In this document: positions 37,944-47,927 of the stretch, piece by piece
How the letters are laid out: the number at the start of each line of letters is the position of its first letter
Numbering within the stretch: the first letter of the stretch is position 1
DNA from: Proteus sp. FME41
GTDB taxonomy: Bacteria; Pseudomonadota; Gammaproteobacteria; Enterobacterales; Enterobacteriaceae
DNA: 64,000 bases
Direction: 5' to 3'
Assembly: GCF_014897315.1 (NCBI RefSeq)
Contig: NZ_JABUYL010000004.1
Coordinates: 1 to 64,000 of the forward strand
The notes under the pieces: generated by a model
What the model saw: the letters and a program-made list of their open reading frames with translations, nothing else
Database searches by the model: none
Told to the model about the DNA's origin: nothing
Translations under genes and position numbers: made by a program

Positions 37944-38413
37944 TCAAGTGTTTAATATTTTGCTCATAAGTTTTGCTCGGGGTTTATTGTTTCTTTTTTG
38001 TCGTGCTTTATCCGTTGAAGTGAGTTCATATCCTTGAGCCATATACTGAGCTATCAGCCCTTTGGCTAGACGCTGATACAGACTTGTTGAATGTTGTATT
38101 CAAAAGCGAAACTTTCAGCAATAATTAATGCAATAGGTAATATATAGCCTGAAAGAGGGGGCTCATTAGGATTACCTTCCAAATAATGTAATGTTACATT
38201 CAATCGTTTTTTAGAACGCTTTGCTAGCATTAATCCACATAAAATATCACAACATCGAATGGTAATATCAATTCTTTTAGTTTGACGAGAACGAGTATGA
38301 GACCAATCAAATTCTATCCAATCACGTTTATTAGATTTTCGCCAATTATTAATAACATCCTGTGAATCTTCATAATAAATACGATCTAATTTTATTTTGC
38401 TTACGGGAAGCAT
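37944..38413 (-). pseudogene. Frameshifted gene, possibly GNAT acetyltransferase-like
   Basis: The reading frame opens at ATG 38413 and runs 115 codons to a stop at 38066. In a second reverse-strand frame the sequence continues without a break from about 38078 to TGA 37944 (44 codons, beginning YQRLAKGLIAQYMAQGYEL and ending MSKILNT). Joined, they make one protein of about 155 residues, with total length 470 bases, not a multiple of three. The order of a helix with LIIAESFAFEYN followed by GLIAQYMAQGYEL recalls the end of GNAT acetyltransferases. The break could be a real mutation or a sequencing error. The 115-aa product might also be used as is. Confidence 0.55.
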
Positions 38414-38567
38414 GTGACCAAAATTAGTTGTAATATTAATTATTGCATTATTAATGGCTATATTTTCCTATTAAGAAAACTCAACCAGATTAATCTTAAA
38501 GAAAAAAGCCCTTAAAGGTATTAATTTTATTTATGTTTATACGGGGGTAGGTAAGTTGATTTAAACC

Positions 38568-39350
38568 TCAAGAAACCAATTGCTGTAATATTAAGGTGAT
38601 GCGATTAAACGTATCGCTAAAGATACGCTCTGTAAATACAGGTAGGGCAGGCATAATCATGGATAATGCTAACATACCGATAGTCAGCGTGAGGGGGAAA
38701 CCAACCACGAAAACTGAAAGCTGTGGTGTCATACGGTTTAGAATACCTAATGAAAGGTTAAGTACGAGGAGTAGGGTGATCAATGGCATGGCTAACATCA
38801 TACCGTTAATAAATATCGAGCCACCACTTTGAACTAATGTTAAAAAACCTAACGAATTAAAGGTTTGATTTTCAATAGGAACAACATAGAACGTATCAAC
38901 TAATATCGATATTAACCATAAATGACCATCAAAAACTAAAAATAGCAACATAGTCAACATATTAAAGATACGTGCCAAAATAGGCATATTAGGCCCGCCT
39001 GATGGGTCAAAAAAGGTCGCAAATGAAAGCCCCATCTGCAAACCAATCACTTCACCCGCATGACGAACAGATGCAAATGCGAGTTGCATTGATAACCCTA
39101 AAATCGTCCCAATGAGAATTTGTTGTATAAGTACCCAGAAAGCAATGATCGAAAATAAAGGGACATGATTTTGCGGTAATCCAGGTGCAATTAACGCTGT
39201 AATTAAAAAGGCGAGAGCAATCCGAAATTTTTTAGGTGTTTGTTTTTCGCTAAATAACGGTGCTGTACTAAAAAGCGCGAGAATACGCACAAAAGGCCAG
39301 AAAAAATCACTCATATAGCCGTTAAGCATTTCACTGGTCAGAGTTATCAT
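38568..39350 (-). CDS. fliR: Flagellar export gate protein FliR
   Basis: A 260-aa export gate membrane protein (261 in E. coli). It has about six hydrophobic segments, beginning with FFWPFVRILALFSTAPLFSEKQTPKKFRIALAFLITALIAPGLP. The ATG at 39350 gives the family N-terminus; the longer frame to 39425 overlaps fliQ and is not expected. It is the last gene of fliLMNOPQR, five bases after fliQ. Confidence 0.96.
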   Translation of the reverse strand: MITLTSEMLNGYMSDFFWPFVRILALFSTAPLFSEKQTPKKFRIALAFLITALIAPGLPQNHVPLFSIIAFWVLIQQILIGTILGLSMQLAFASVRHAGEVIGLQMGLSFATFFDPSGGPNMPILARIFNMLTMLLFLVFDGHLWLISILVDTFYVVPIENQTFNSLGFLTLVQSGGSIFINGMMLAMPLITLLLVLNLSLGILNRMTPQLSVFVVGFPLTLTIGMLALSMIMPALPVFTERIFSDTFNRITLILQQLVS

Positions 39351-39355
39351 TGCAA

Positions 39356-39625
39356 TTAACCAATCATCCCTGGAATACCCGTAAATAAGTTGCGCATATA
39401 ATCTAATAGCAAACTTAACATCCAAGGGCCTGCCACTAAAATAGCCGCTAATACCGCTAGAATTTTAGGGATAAACGATAATGTCATTTCGTTTATTTGC
39501 GTTGCAGCTTGAAGCATACTGATCACAAGGCCGGTTACCAGCGCTGATAATAAAAGTGGGCCAGCAAGTGATAAAGCGATTTTCATCGCTTCCGTACCCA
39601 ATGCTAAGACAGATTCAGGTGTCAT
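39356..39625 (-). CDS. fliQ: Flagellar export gate protein FliQ
   Basis: An 89-aa two-helix membrane protein, same length as E. coli FliQ. Segments LAGPLLLSALVTGLVISMLQAATQINEMTLSFIPKILAVLAAILVAGPWMLSLLLDYM match the family. It starts 15 bases after fliP. Confidence 0.97.
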   Translation of the reverse strand: MTPESVLALGTEAMKIALSLAGPLLLSALVTGLVISMLQAATQINEMTLSFIPKILAVLAAILVAGPWMLSLLLDYMRNLFTGIPGMIG

Positions 39626-39640
39626 TGATTTACCTCAGCG

Positions 39641-40411
39641 CTAATTAAAGAAGCTTTGTGCAAGTGAGCCCAGTATTAATTGCCAACCATCAACTAAAAC
39701 AAAAAGCATTAGTTTAAACGGCAAAGATACGGTTGCAGGGGGCACCATCATCATACCCAGTGCCATTAACACACTAGCAACAACTAAGTCGATGATAAGA
39801 AAAGGAATAAAAATCATAAAACCAATTTGAAATGCTGTTTTTAGCTCACTGGTAATATAAGCGGGCACCAAAATACGCATAGGTACACTTTCACGCGTTT
39901 CAAATGCGGGGGCATCTGCAAGACGAGCAAACAGGGCTAAATCTGTTTCACGTGTTTGTTGCATCATAAATTCGCGCAAAGGTTTAGAACCATTCTCTAA
40001 TGCTTGCTCAAAGGTAATTTGATCTTCAGTAAATGGCATATAGGCATCTTGATAAATTTTATCAAATACAGGCGCCATAATGAAAAAGGTCATAAATAAC
40101 GCCAAACCAAGAACCACTTGGTTTGGTGGTGCTGATGGCGTTCCTAATGCATTGCGCAGTAACCCCAATACAATGATAATCCGCGTGAAACTGGTCATCA
40201 TCAGCAAAACAGCAGGAATAAAACCCAATGCAGTAATGAAGATTAAGGTTTGTACGGGTAATGACCAACTTTGACCACCACCGGGTAAAGATTGTGTAAT
40301 CACACTTGGAAATTGAGCAAACGCACTGCTAGGCAATAAAACCAAAACCAGCACACTAGCGAAGAGACGCCAACGCGTTAATGCGTTAAAAAAAGTGACA
40401 CACTGATGCAT
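39641..40411 (-). CDS. fliP: Flagellar export gate protein FliP
   Basis: A 256-aa core gate protein with a cleavable signal peptide (hydrophobic stretch ending PSSAFAQ). Family blocks are [68 protein letters not shown] and the C-terminal [36 protein letters not shown]. Its start overlaps the fliO stop by one base. Confidence 0.97.
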   Translation of the reverse strand: MHQCVTFFNALTRWRLFASVLVLVLLPSSAFAQFPSVITQSLPGGGQSWSLPVQTLIFITALGFIPAVLLMMTSFTRIIIVLGLLRNALGTPSAPPNQVVLGLALFMTFFIMAPVFDKIYQDAYMPFTEDQITFEQALENGSKPLREFMMQQTRETDLALFARLADAPAFETRESVPMRILVPAYITSELKTAFQIGFMIFIPFLIIDLVVASVLMALGMMMVPPATVSLPFKLMLFVLVDGWQLILGSLAQSFFN

Positions 40412-40857
40412 TATGAGTTGCCTTTATCTCGCTTTAGCGTTTTTTGTAATAATTGAGTAAACAATGGTGATGTGGGTGATGTAGTCGCTTCCTGCGAGGC
40501 TTTTTCAGGGACAGGTAACTTATGTAGCAGATTTATTTGCGACGAGGTTACCCCTAATACAAGCCATTCCTGTTCAATTTCAACAACAACCACACGCTCT
40601 TTTGCCCCTAATGAACAACTTGCCTTGACGTTAAGTTGTGCACTTGTTCCTTTAAATGAACCACGTGTCAGGCCGAACCGGCGGAATAACCACATAGCCA
40701 CAATAATAAGAACAATAATGCCTGCAAGTGCTGTGCTGACTTGCGCAAGACTTTGTCCTACAGGCAAGGGTTGTGTAGGCGCTTGAAGAGTCTGTGTTGT
40801 AGCGGGCGCGGTAGTATTTACCGCACCTTGGCTGGAAAAGGAAGGAAGCTGTTCCAT
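40411..40857 (-). CDS. fliO: Flagellar export assembly protein FliO
   Basis: A 148-aa bitopic membrane protein that stabilises FliP during gate assembly. One membrane helix at about residues 38-60 ([26 protein letters not shown]) and a cytosolic domain with [38 protein letters not shown]. The N-terminal Gln/Thr/Pro-rich part is variable. It follows fliN after three bases. Confidence 0.94.
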   Translation of the reverse strand: MEQLPSFSSQGAVNTTAPATTQTLQAPTQPLPVGQSLAQVSTALAGIIVLIIVAMWLFRRFGLTRGSFKGTSAQLNVKASCSLGAKERVVVVEIEQEWLVLGVTSSQINLLHKLPVPEKASQEATTSPTSPLFTQLLQKTLKRDKGNS

Positions 40858-40860
40858 AGA

Positions 40861-41271
40861 TTAACGGCTCAGGCGACGCATACGTTCTGATGGTGTAATG
40901 ATATCGGTAATGCGAATACCGTATTTATCAGAAACGACCACCACTTCACCTTGTGCAATTAAATAGCCATTGATAAGAATATCAAGCGGCTCACCAGCTA
41001 AACCATCCAGTGAAACGACAGAACCTTGGGATAGGCTAAGTAATTTTTTAATGGTCATTTTGGTACGGCCTAACTCTACCGTTAATTTGACAGGAATATC
41101 CATAATCAAATTAATATCGGACAGATGATTAAGCGTATCGTCTTCAGGTAAAAGATGTTCAAATAGATCGGAACTATTGTCCTGGCTTTTCCCAGTTTGC
41201 TGTTCCATTGCATCGGCCCACAAATCTTCAGCAGATTGTGAATTATCAGTTGGGCGATTCGCATCACTCAT
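40861..41271 (-). CDS. fliN: Flagellar motor switch protein FliN
   Basis: A 136-aa C-ring component (137 in E. coli). The C-terminal SpoA domain reads DINLIMDIPVKLTVELGRTKMTIKKLLSLSQGSVVSLDGLAGEPLDILINGYLIAQGEVVVVSDKYGIRITDIITPSERMRRL. ATG 41271 lies inside the end of fliM (8-base overlap) and gives the usual start MSDANRPTD. Confidence 0.97.
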   Translation of the reverse strand: MSDANRPTDNSQSAEDLWADAMEQQTGKSQDNSSDLFEHLLPEDDTLNHLSDINLIMDIPVKLTVELGRTKMTIKKLLSLSQGSVVSLDGLAGEPLDILINGYLIAQGEVVVVSDKYGIRITDIITPSERMRRLSR

Positions 41272-42292
41272 TGGTTTGTTCCTCATCCAGAGCGTTTAAA
41301 ACAGGGTTAATTAGGTGTTCAACACGAAGGGCATATTGCCCATTTACTGTACCGTATTGGCTAGTCAATACGGGCACACCATCAACATGTGCAATTAATC
41401 TTTCTGGTCTATCAATAGGGATAACATCCCCTTCTTTAAGTGTAAGCACTTTTGATAAACGCAGTGGGATGTCAGTAAAGTTTGCGACCAGCTCAAGCTC
41501 AGAATGCTGAACTTGGTTGACTAAACTATCTAACCAAACCCCATCTTCTTGACGAACATTTTCAATTGGTGGATTGATCAGTCGTTCACGTAATGGTTCA
41601 ATCATGGCGAAAGGAATACAAATGCTAAATTCCCCTACCATTGAGCCGATCTCTACCTGAAAAGGTGTCGTAACTACAATGTCATTCGGTGATGAAGTGA
41701 TATTGGTAAATTTCACCTGCATCTCAGAACGAACATATTCAACTTGAATTTTGAATATGGAATCCCATGCATCACGGTAGGCATCAAGTGCCAGTTTCAA
41801 CATTTTGTTGATTATCCGTTGTTCTGTATTGGTAAATTCACGGCCTTCCACAGGGATAGGGAAACGTCCATCACCACCAAACAGGTTATCTACCGCGATA
41901 TAAACCAAGTTGGGTTCAAAGGTAAATAAGGCTGTTCCTCGTAACGGCTTTAAATGCACCAAGTTAAGATTTGTTGGCACAGGTAAGTTACGAGCAAAGT
42001 CGTGATAAGGGTGAATTTTAACGCCACCAACAGTAATGTCTGGGCTCCGACGGAGCATGTTAAACAGCCCCATACGGAATTGACGCGCAAAGCGTTCGTT
42101 AATAATTTCTAACGACTGTAAACGTTCTCGAACCACACGGCGTTGCGTGTTGGGGTCATAAGGCTGAATATCCGGTTCATTCGGATCCTTCGCTATCGCA
42201 GGTTCCCTGTTCGCGCTTTTGGCGTCGTCACCTGATGTGTCATCATTCAGCAGAGCATCAATCTCTGCCTGTGAAAGGATATTATCGCTCAT
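41264..42292 (-). CDS. fliM: Flagellar motor switch protein FliM
   Basis: A 342-aa C-ring protein (334 in E. coli) that binds CheY-P through its N-terminal peptide (ILSQAEIDALLND). Central CheC-like domain from about 50 to 230 and SpoA domain near the end (LTLKEGDVIPIDRPERLIAHVDGVPVLTSQYGTVNGQYALRVEHLI). Five bases separate it from fliL. Confidence 0.97.
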   Translation of the reverse strand: MSDNILSQAEIDALLNDDTSGDDAKSANREPAIAKDPNEPDIQPYDPNTQRRVVRERLQSLEIINERFARQFRMGLFNMLRRSPDITVGGVKIHPYHDFARNLPVPTNLNLVHLKPLRGTALFTFEPNLVYIAVDNLFGGDGRFPIPVEGREFTNTEQRIINKMLKLALDAYRDAWDSIFKIQVEYVRSEMQVKFTNITSSPNDIVVTTPFQVEIGSMVGEFSICIPFAMIEPLRERLINPPIENVRQEDGVWLDSLVNQVQHSELELVANFTDIPLRLSKVLTLKEGDVIPIDRPERLIAHVDGVPVLTSQYGTVNGQYALRVEHLINPVLNALDEEQTNE

Positions 42293-42297
42293 AATGA

Positions 42298-42780
42298 TTA
42301 TCGCAGAATAAACGTGGTAAACAGTACATCGGAGAGGATCTGTTCAGATTCTCCCGGTACGAGAGTCGGTCTCAGCGTTTCTTTTACATCCGTCATTAGC
42401 TGGAGTTTTCCATTGTCTGTCGCAAGCTTATTTGCTTGTTGACGAGAAAGCAGTAATAGCAAGCGACTACGAACCTCAGGTAAATAATCATGTAGACGTT
42501 TACGAGTCTCTTCATTATGCAATCTTAATGTAATACCTATGTAGAGCACTCTGTCTAAGTGTTCTTCGTCATCAATTAGATTTACCGTAAAGGGTTCTAA
42601 TGACATAAAAACGGGTGCTGGTATAACTTTTTCTTGATTAGTGCCCGCTGAACCTGATTTAGCATGCTTCAATGCCCACCAACTATATCCACCGAATGCC
42701 GCTGCAATAATGGCGATCACCAATAATACGATGATCAGAATTAAGCTATAGCTTTTACGTTCATTGCTGTAATTAGACAT
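42298..42780 (-). CDS. fliL: Flagellar basal-body-associated protein FliL
   Basis: A 160-aa single-pass membrane protein (154 in E. coli) near the stator, important for swarming under load; in Proteus loss of FliL alters surface sensing. Membrane helix at about 15-35 (SLILIIVLLVIAIIAAAFGGYSWW), periplasmic domain with FTVNLIDDEEHLDRVLYIGITLRL and TRLLLLLSRQQANKL-like pattern. It is the first gene of fliLMNOPQR; the 177-base gap to fliK should hold the promoter, and contains a hairpin. Confidence 0.96.
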   Translation of the reverse strand: MSNYSNERKSYSLILIIVLLVIAIIAAAFGGYSWWALKHAKSGSAGTNQEKVIPAPVFMSLEPFTVNLIDDEEHLDRVLYIGITLRLHNEETRKRLHDYLPEVRSRLLLLLSRQQANKLATDNGKLQLMTDVKETLRPTLVPGESEQILSDVLFTTFILR

Positions 42781-42857
42781 GGACAGTTAAATTCCTGTTT
42801 TGTAGTGGATACGTGTTCACTGTTGTGGACTTCCATATCCATCTAAATCAACCTTAA

Positions 42858-42900
42858 TTATCCCGCTATTTCTGTTTTTTAATTGCAGAAACAGATAGGG
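42858..42900 (-). promoter_or_regulatory. Hairpin in the fliK-fliL gap
   Basis: CTATTTCTGTTT (42866-42877) can pair imperfectly with AAACAGATAG (42889-42898). On the reverse strand no T-run follows, so termination after fliK is uncertain. The remaining gap (42781-42957) must hold the fliL promoter, which I could not define. Confidence 0.3.
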
Positions 42901-42957
42901 AAAAAACCATTAACTCTTACGTTTATTGACACAGTGTGCCCTCCCAATACATTTGTA

Positions 42958-44367
42958 TTAGGCAAAAATATCAACACCACCACGAGCAGATGCTAATTCT
43001 TGAGGCGTAAGCGTTATCTTTTGTAGTGCCGTTTCAGAGGCTAATTGCGTTGAATTACCCTCGCTTCCTTGATGATTATCGGCACCATCTCCACTAAATT
43101 GAGAGGAATCTGACATATTTTGTTGTTGCCAACTGTCATTAGTGTCGCTAGACACCTGACTTTGCGTGAGCTGTATCCCATTTTCAGAGAGTGCTTGACG
43201 CAATTGATGCATGGCATTTTCTAATACAGTACGAACTTGTCCATTCTGTGACGCAAGGTGTAACTGTGCCTGTCCATCTTCTATTTTCATGCGAATATGC
43301 AATGAACCTAGCTCTTCAGGATGTAAACGTAACTCAGCTTTTTGTAAACCGTTACGGCTAAACATCACAATTTGCTGATTCAGTTGCTGTTGCCACTCGG
43401 GCGTTCCCACTTGTGCATTTAATACCTGTGTTGCCATTGGTGAAAATTGCATTTGTGGTTGTGTCAACGTAGAAGAGGGGGTATGGCTTGCAATGCCGTG
43501 CGATGCAAAAGAGGACGAATTGGATAAGGTGCTGTGAAGATCTCTTTCTGCAACACTGTTACCAGGCATCATTTGTTGAGCAATATTGTCAGTCAGTTTT
43601 TGATTTGCCATTTGCTTATCGCCATTTAGCAATGTATTCACTTTTTCAGCAGTTGGCGTTAAAAGGGTGGCAATGCTATCTGCTTTTTTAGTCGATGGCT
43701 TTTCTGTTTGCTGTGTACTGACAAGGGTGCTCTCTGCCACTAATGTCGCTGTTTCAGGACGTCGCTGTGTTAGTAGTGATTTTTCATCTGACTTCGATAG
43801 ATTTAGCTTGTCGGTAAGGTTGAATTCCGACATATCGTTATCTTTTGAAAAAGTGCGTGCCAAAGAGGTTAAACCGTCTTCTCGCCTAACTGACTGCGGC
43901 TGTTGTAATGCTTGGGCCAGTTGCTCGGATGGAAGAGTAAGACGTTTTAATCCCGGTAGGCCTGCTAATTGAACAGGAAGTTCAGCGGCAAGTTCTTCTG
44001 CTGACATTAATGAAGAGGATGTTCTATTTTCGACAATAGTGGCAAATTGTTCATTATCTGGCAAGGTCAGTGCCAATTGAGATTTTTCTACAGCTGGCTC
44101 TTCTTTCACATTTGGCGCTGTGGCAACAGACACAAGATGACTGTCGTCTTCTTTTGTTTTGTCTTCATCAGTGTGTGAATGTGTTTTACTTTCTTTGGCT
44201 GAATGATTTGCGATATTGACCGTCTTTTTATCACTCTGTGTATTTTGGGGTTGAGAGCCCAAAATCTGAGCAAAGGTCGGGGCATTATCACCGGGCTGAC
44301 TGTTTGTAGCAGATGTCGTTCCCGGAGAGGCTGCAGCGACATCCATGGTCAGAAGCGTTATCTCCAT
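42958..44367 (-). CDS. fliK: Flagellar hook-length control protein FliK
   Basis: A 469-aa secreted molecular ruler that measures the hook and switches FlhB specificity. It is clearly longer than E. coli or Salmonella FliK (375-405). The N-terminal and middle parts are hydrophilic, Thr/Ser/Gln-rich and variable, while the C-terminal switch domain is conserved (NQQIVMFSRNGLQKAELRLHPEELGSLHIRMKIEDGQAQLHLASQNGQVRTVLENAMHQLRQAL). The ATG at 44367 overlaps the fliJ stop by one base. Confidence 0.95.
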   Translation of the reverse strand: MEITLLTMDVAAASPGTTSATNSQPGDNAPTFAQILGSQPQNTQSDKKTVNIANHSAKESKTHSHTDEDKTKEDDSHLVSVATAPNVKEEPAVEKSQLALTLPDNEQFATIVENRTSSSLMSAEELAAELPVQLAGLPGLKRLTLPSEQLAQALQQPQSVRREDGLTSLARTFSKDNDMSEFNLTDKLNLSKSDEKSLLTQRRPETATLVAESTLVSTQQTEKPSTKKADSIATLLTPTAEKVNTLLNGDKQMANQKLTDNIAQQMMPGNSVAERDLHSTLSNSSSFASHGIASHTPSSTLTQPQMQFSPMATQVLNAQVGTPEWQQQLNQQIVMFSRNGLQKAELRLHPEELGSLHIRMKIEDGQAQLHLASQNGQVRTVLENAMHQLRQALSENGIQLTQSQVSSDTNDSWQQQNMSDSSQFSGDGADNHQGSEGNSTQLASETALQKITLTPQELASARGGVDIFA

Positions 44368-44813
44368 CAAGTTATTCTCCGTAAAGTACTACGCTGTGCG
44401 TACTCGTCCATTTGTTTCTGTTCAATACGATCAAGATGTCGCTTACGGCTATCTTCGGCACGTTGCTCCAAAGTCTCAAAAGCATTGAGTCGTTGCTGTT
44501 TTTCCCGCCATTGTTCAGTTGCAAGATCAAGTTGCGCCTGCCAATGCCGAAGTTGCTGTTTATGTTGTTCGATAGTCAATTCAAGCGTTTTGAGAAATTG
44601 TTGGTAGTTTTGCCATGATGCTGACGACATCCCCCCTAAATTTAACGTTTCATTTAGACGTACACGGTATTCATCCTGATACCCGATCAACATATTGAGT
44701 TGCTGTTCCATTTGTTGATGACTCTGCCGGACCTGAGCCAGTTGAATAGCGGCTTGTTCAGCCGCTGTCTGTGCCAGTTCTCTCAGTGTCACTAAAGGTG
44801 ACTGCTCCCGCAT
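44367..44813 (-). CDS. fliJ: Flagellar export chaperone/stalk protein FliJ
   Basis: A 148-aa coiled-coil protein (147 in E. coli) that inserts into the FliI ATPase ring. Sequence is rich in Gln and Leu heptads; recognisable blocks are MLIGYQDEYRVRLNETLNLGG, SWQNYQQFLKTLELTIEQHKQQL and MDEYAQRSTLRR. The start lies 30 bases after fliI. Confidence 0.96.
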   Translation of the reverse strand: MREQSPLVTLRELAQTAAEQAAIQLAQVRQSHQQMEQQLNMLIGYQDEYRVRLNETLNLGGMSSASWQNYQQFLKTLELTIEQHKQQLRHWQAQLDLATEQWREKQQRLNAFETLEQRAEDSRKRHLDRIEQKQMDEYAQRSTLRRIT

Positions 44814-44843
44814 TGGAACCCTCTTTACTTTCTCTGATTATGT

Positions 44844-46217
44844 TCAGAATGAGTTTAATGTAATCAGTTGATTAAGTTGCTCACATGCACTTTGATAACT
44901 GCATTGCTCTTGAATATCTTGTTGTAAGAACGTTGCTAATGACGGATAAAGCGCAATAGCTTTATCCAGCATTGGATCACTTCCTGCGGCATAAGCCCCT
45001 ACATTAATTAAATCGCGGTTACGCTGGTAACTTGATAAAAGCTGTTTAAACACTTGTACGCGGCGGTAATGTGTTTTATCAATTAATGATGTCATTGCAC
45101 GGCTAATAGAGGCTTCAATATCAATAGCAGGGTAGTGCCCTGATTCAGCGAGTGACCGAGAAAGCACAATATGACCATCTAAAATGGCACGCGCTGAGTC
45201 TGCAATGGGATCTTGCTGATCATCACCTTCAGTTAAAACAGTATAAAAAGCGGTGATAGAACCACCACCATCAACACCATTACCTGCGCGCTCTACCAGT
45301 GCCGGTAATTTTGCAAAGACAGAAGGGGGATAACCTTTTGTTGCTGGTGGCTCACCGACAGCAAGCGCAATTTCACGTTGTGCCATACTGTAACGCGTCA
45401 GTGAATCCATAATCAGCAAAACATGTTTTCCGCGATCACGAAAATCTTCTGCAATACGTGTTGCATAAGAGGCACCTTGCATACGGAGAAGGGGCGAAAC
45501 ATCCGCGGGAGCTGCAACGACAACCGAACGCGCTAATCCTTCAGTACCAAGAATGTTTTCGATAAAGTCTTTGACTTCACGACCCCGTTCACCAATTAGC
45601 CCAACCACAATGACATCAGCTTGAGTAAAACGCGCCATCATACCTAAAAGCACACTTTTACCCACGCCAGAGCCTGCGAATAGCCCCATGCGTTGACCAC
45701 GACCTACGGTTAACAGCGCGTTGATCGCACGCACACCCACATCAAGTACATCTGTAATCGGTGTACGTTGTAATGGGTTGATTGGCGGCGTAATAAGTGG
45801 AGCTCGGTAGCCAGTGTCTGGTGGTGGAAAACCATCTAAAGGGTAGCCAGAACCATCTAACACTCGACCTAATAACGCATCACCCAGTGGTAATTGACGA
45901 CCTTCATTTTCACCATTGGGTGTGACTTGTGCATAAACACGCGCCCCTGGTGTTAATCCCTCAACTTCCTGTAAAGGCATTAACAACATTTTGTTACCAT
46001 TAAAACCGACGACTTCACTTTCAACTTCTTCAACCGTTTTACCAATGGTACGTTCTATTAAACACGTAGAGCCAAGGGGCATAACAAGCCCCTTAGCTTC
46101 CATGACTAAACCTGTTGCTCTGGTTAAACGCCCATATTGGCGTACACGCGGAATTTTATTTAAACGTGCTTCTGCTTCACCGAGTTTTTCTAACCAACGC
46201 CCCAATCTGGCTGTCAT
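44844..46217 (-). CDS. fliI: Flagellar export ATPase FliI
   Basis: A 457-aa ATPase (457 in E. coli) related to F1 beta. Walker [16 protein letters not shown], Walker B-type [48 protein letters not shown]. It powers unfolding and delivery of export substrates with FliH and FliJ. Its start overlaps the fliH stop by one base. Confidence 0.98.
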   Translation of the reverse strand: MTARLGRWLEKLGEAEARLNKIPRVRQYGRLTRATGLVMEAKGLVMPLGSTCLIERTIGKTVEEVESEVVGFNGNKMLLMPLQEVEGLTPGARVYAQVTPNGENEGRQLPLGDALLGRVLDGSGYPLDGFPPPDTGYRAPLITPPINPLQRTPITDVLDVGVRAINALLTVGRGQRMGLFAGSGVGKSVLLGMMARFTQADVIVVGLIGERGREVKDFIENILGTEGLARSVVVAAPADVSPLLRMQGASYATRIAEDFRDRGKHVLLIMDSLTRYSMAQREIALAVGEPPATKGYPPSVFAKLPALVERAGNGVDGGGSITAFYTVLTEGDDQQDPIADSARAILDGHIVLSRSLAESGHYPAIDIEASISRAMTSLIDKTHYRRVQVFKQLLSSYQRNRDLINVGAYAAGSDPMLDKAIALYPSLATFLQQDIQEQCSYQSACEQLNQLITLNSF

Positions 46218-46936
46218 TACAATGCCTCCGGCGCAGCAAGACGGCAGAGTTCATGCCAACGAGTTGCAATTGTGGCATCAAGATCACCATCATTCGTTAC
46301 CACTCGGCATCCACCTACATGAATACTGTTATCGGCAACGACTTTCCAACCATGAGCAGAAAGAGACTCACCCAACTCTTTTTCAATCTGTGGGATATGC
46401 TTAGGATTAACCCGTAATTGAGGATGACTTGAGAACATCTGCTCTTGTTGCAACATTAAGCTAATTTGAGCAAGTAATGCCGAGCCATCGCAGACAGCGG
46501 GTTGGCCCAACACTTCTTTTGCTGCGGTCAGTGCAATTTGCATTAAACGCGATGCAATAACACTGTCTAGCCCATTAAGTGAATGTCTAAACTCTGCTAA
46601 CAATCCTTGCCACTCATTAATTAAAGGGGATTGCTGAGCAATACCTTGGCGAATGCCTTCTTCAATACCTGATTGTAATCCCGCTTGATAACCATCCTGA
46701 TAACCCTGGTTTTTCCCTGCCTCAAAGCCTTCAGTGTGGCCCATTTTCTGGGCCTTATCTTTCATGTCATCAAGCATATTAATTTGCTCAAGGACTTTCT
46801 GTTGCTGAACGACTTCTTTTTCCTGTTTTTCGACTTCCTTTTCGTCTTCTGCCGTATCCTCAGCAGCTAATGCCCAATCAGTGAGTTCTTTTGGAACCCA
46901 AGGCGTCCAGTTAGTATCAGTATGTTTATCAGACAT
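46217..46936 (-). CDS. fliH: Flagellar export ATPase regulator FliH
   Basis: A 239-aa negative regulator and tether of FliI to the C ring. The N-terminus carries the FlhA/FliN-contacting Trp motif ([14 protein letters not shown]). The GxxxG-type repeat helix [33 protein letters not shown] is very clear. ATG 46936 lies within the end of fliG (8-base overlap) and follows GGAG; the longer frame to 46963 lacks family support. Confidence 0.95.
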   Translation of the reverse strand: MSDKHTDTNWTPWVPKELTDWALAAEDTAEDEKEVEKQEKEVVQQQKVLEQINMLDDMKDKAQKMGHTEGFEAGKNQGYQDGYQAGLQSGIEEGIRQGIAQQSPLINEWQGLLAEFRHSLNGLDSVIASRLMQIALTAAKEVLGQPAVCDGSALLAQISLMLQQEQMFSSHPQLRVNPKHIPQIEKELGESLSAHGWKVVADNSIHVGGCRVVTNDGDLDATIATRWHELCRLAAPEAL

Positions 46937-47927
46937 AGGTATCGTCTCCTCCATGAAGCACAACTTCTCCAGTCTCTGCTAATCTGCGTACCACAAGCAG
47001 AATGGCTTTCTGTTCTGCTTCCACTTGTGACATTCGAACTGGGCCACGAGAAGACAGATCATCACGCATAATTTCAGCAGCACGTTGCGACATATTGTTG
47101 AGGAAATGATCGCGTAGCTCTTGATCGCATCCTTTTAATGCCACAACCAAGGAGTCGGATTCCACTTCCTGTAGAATGCGCTGGATAGAGCGGTTGTCGA
47201 TATCGATAAGGTTTTCGAACAGGAACATTTCATCGATAATTTTCTGTGCCAACTCGCCATCGTAATCGCGTACCGCTGTAATGACATTCTCTTCCTGCTG
47301 ACTTTTCATCAGGTTGATAATTTCAGCGGCAGTACGAACACCACCCATTTTGCTGCGTTTAAGATTTTGGCCATCAAGCAGGTTATTCAATACTTCCGTT
47401 AACTCTGCTAATGCAGACGGTTGAACACCACCAAATGTCGCAATACGTAACATGACGTCATTACGTAATTTCTCATCAAACAGAGCAAGGATATCTGCCG
47501 CTTGACCCCGTTTGAGGTGAACCAAGATGGTAGCGATAATCTGCGGATGTTCATCGCGGATAATATCGGTCGCCATTTGTGGTTCCATAAAGTTAAGTGT
47601 CTCAATACCCGTTGTTGTTTCACGCGTTTCTGAGATTTCATCTAACAGATTATTTGCACGTTCTTCACCCAATGCTTTGACCAGAACAGAGCGTAAATAA
47701 TCATTTGCATTCACGTTCAACGCAGCGTATTGGACGGCATCTTCTTCAAAGCTTGCCATTACATCAATCAATTGCTGGTTTGAGATATGGCGCATTGATG
47801 ACATCGCAATACTCAGCTGTTGGACTTCACGTGTATTGAGATGTTTAAACACTTCCGCCGCACGGTCTTCACCGAGTGTTAGTAACATAACGGCGCTTTT
47901 TTCGGTTCCAGTTAAGTTATTACTCAT
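46929..47927 (-). CDS. fliG: Flagellar motor switch protein FliG
   Basis: A 332-aa torque-generating C-ring protein (331 in E. coli). N-terminal FliF-binding part ([34 protein letters not shown]), middle domain with [22 protein letters not shown], and C-terminal torque helix with [68 protein letters not shown]. It overlaps fliF by four bases (ATGA). Confidence 0.98.
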   Translation of the reverse strand: MSNNLTGTEKSAVMLLTLGEDRAAEVFKHLNTREVQQLSIAMSSMRHISNQQLIDVMASFEEDAVQYAALNVNANDYLRSVLVKALGEERANNLLDEISETRETTTGIETLNFMEPQMATDIIRDEHPQIIATILVHLKRGQAADILALFDEKLRNDVMLRIATFGGVQPSALAELTEVLNNLLDGQNLKRSKMGGVRTAAEIINLMKSQQEENVITAVRDYDGELAQKIIDEMFLFENLIDIDNRSIQRILQEVESDSLVVALKGCDQELRDHFLNNMSQRAAEIMRDDLSSRGPVRMSQVEAEQKAILLVVRRLAETGEVVLHGGDDTYV

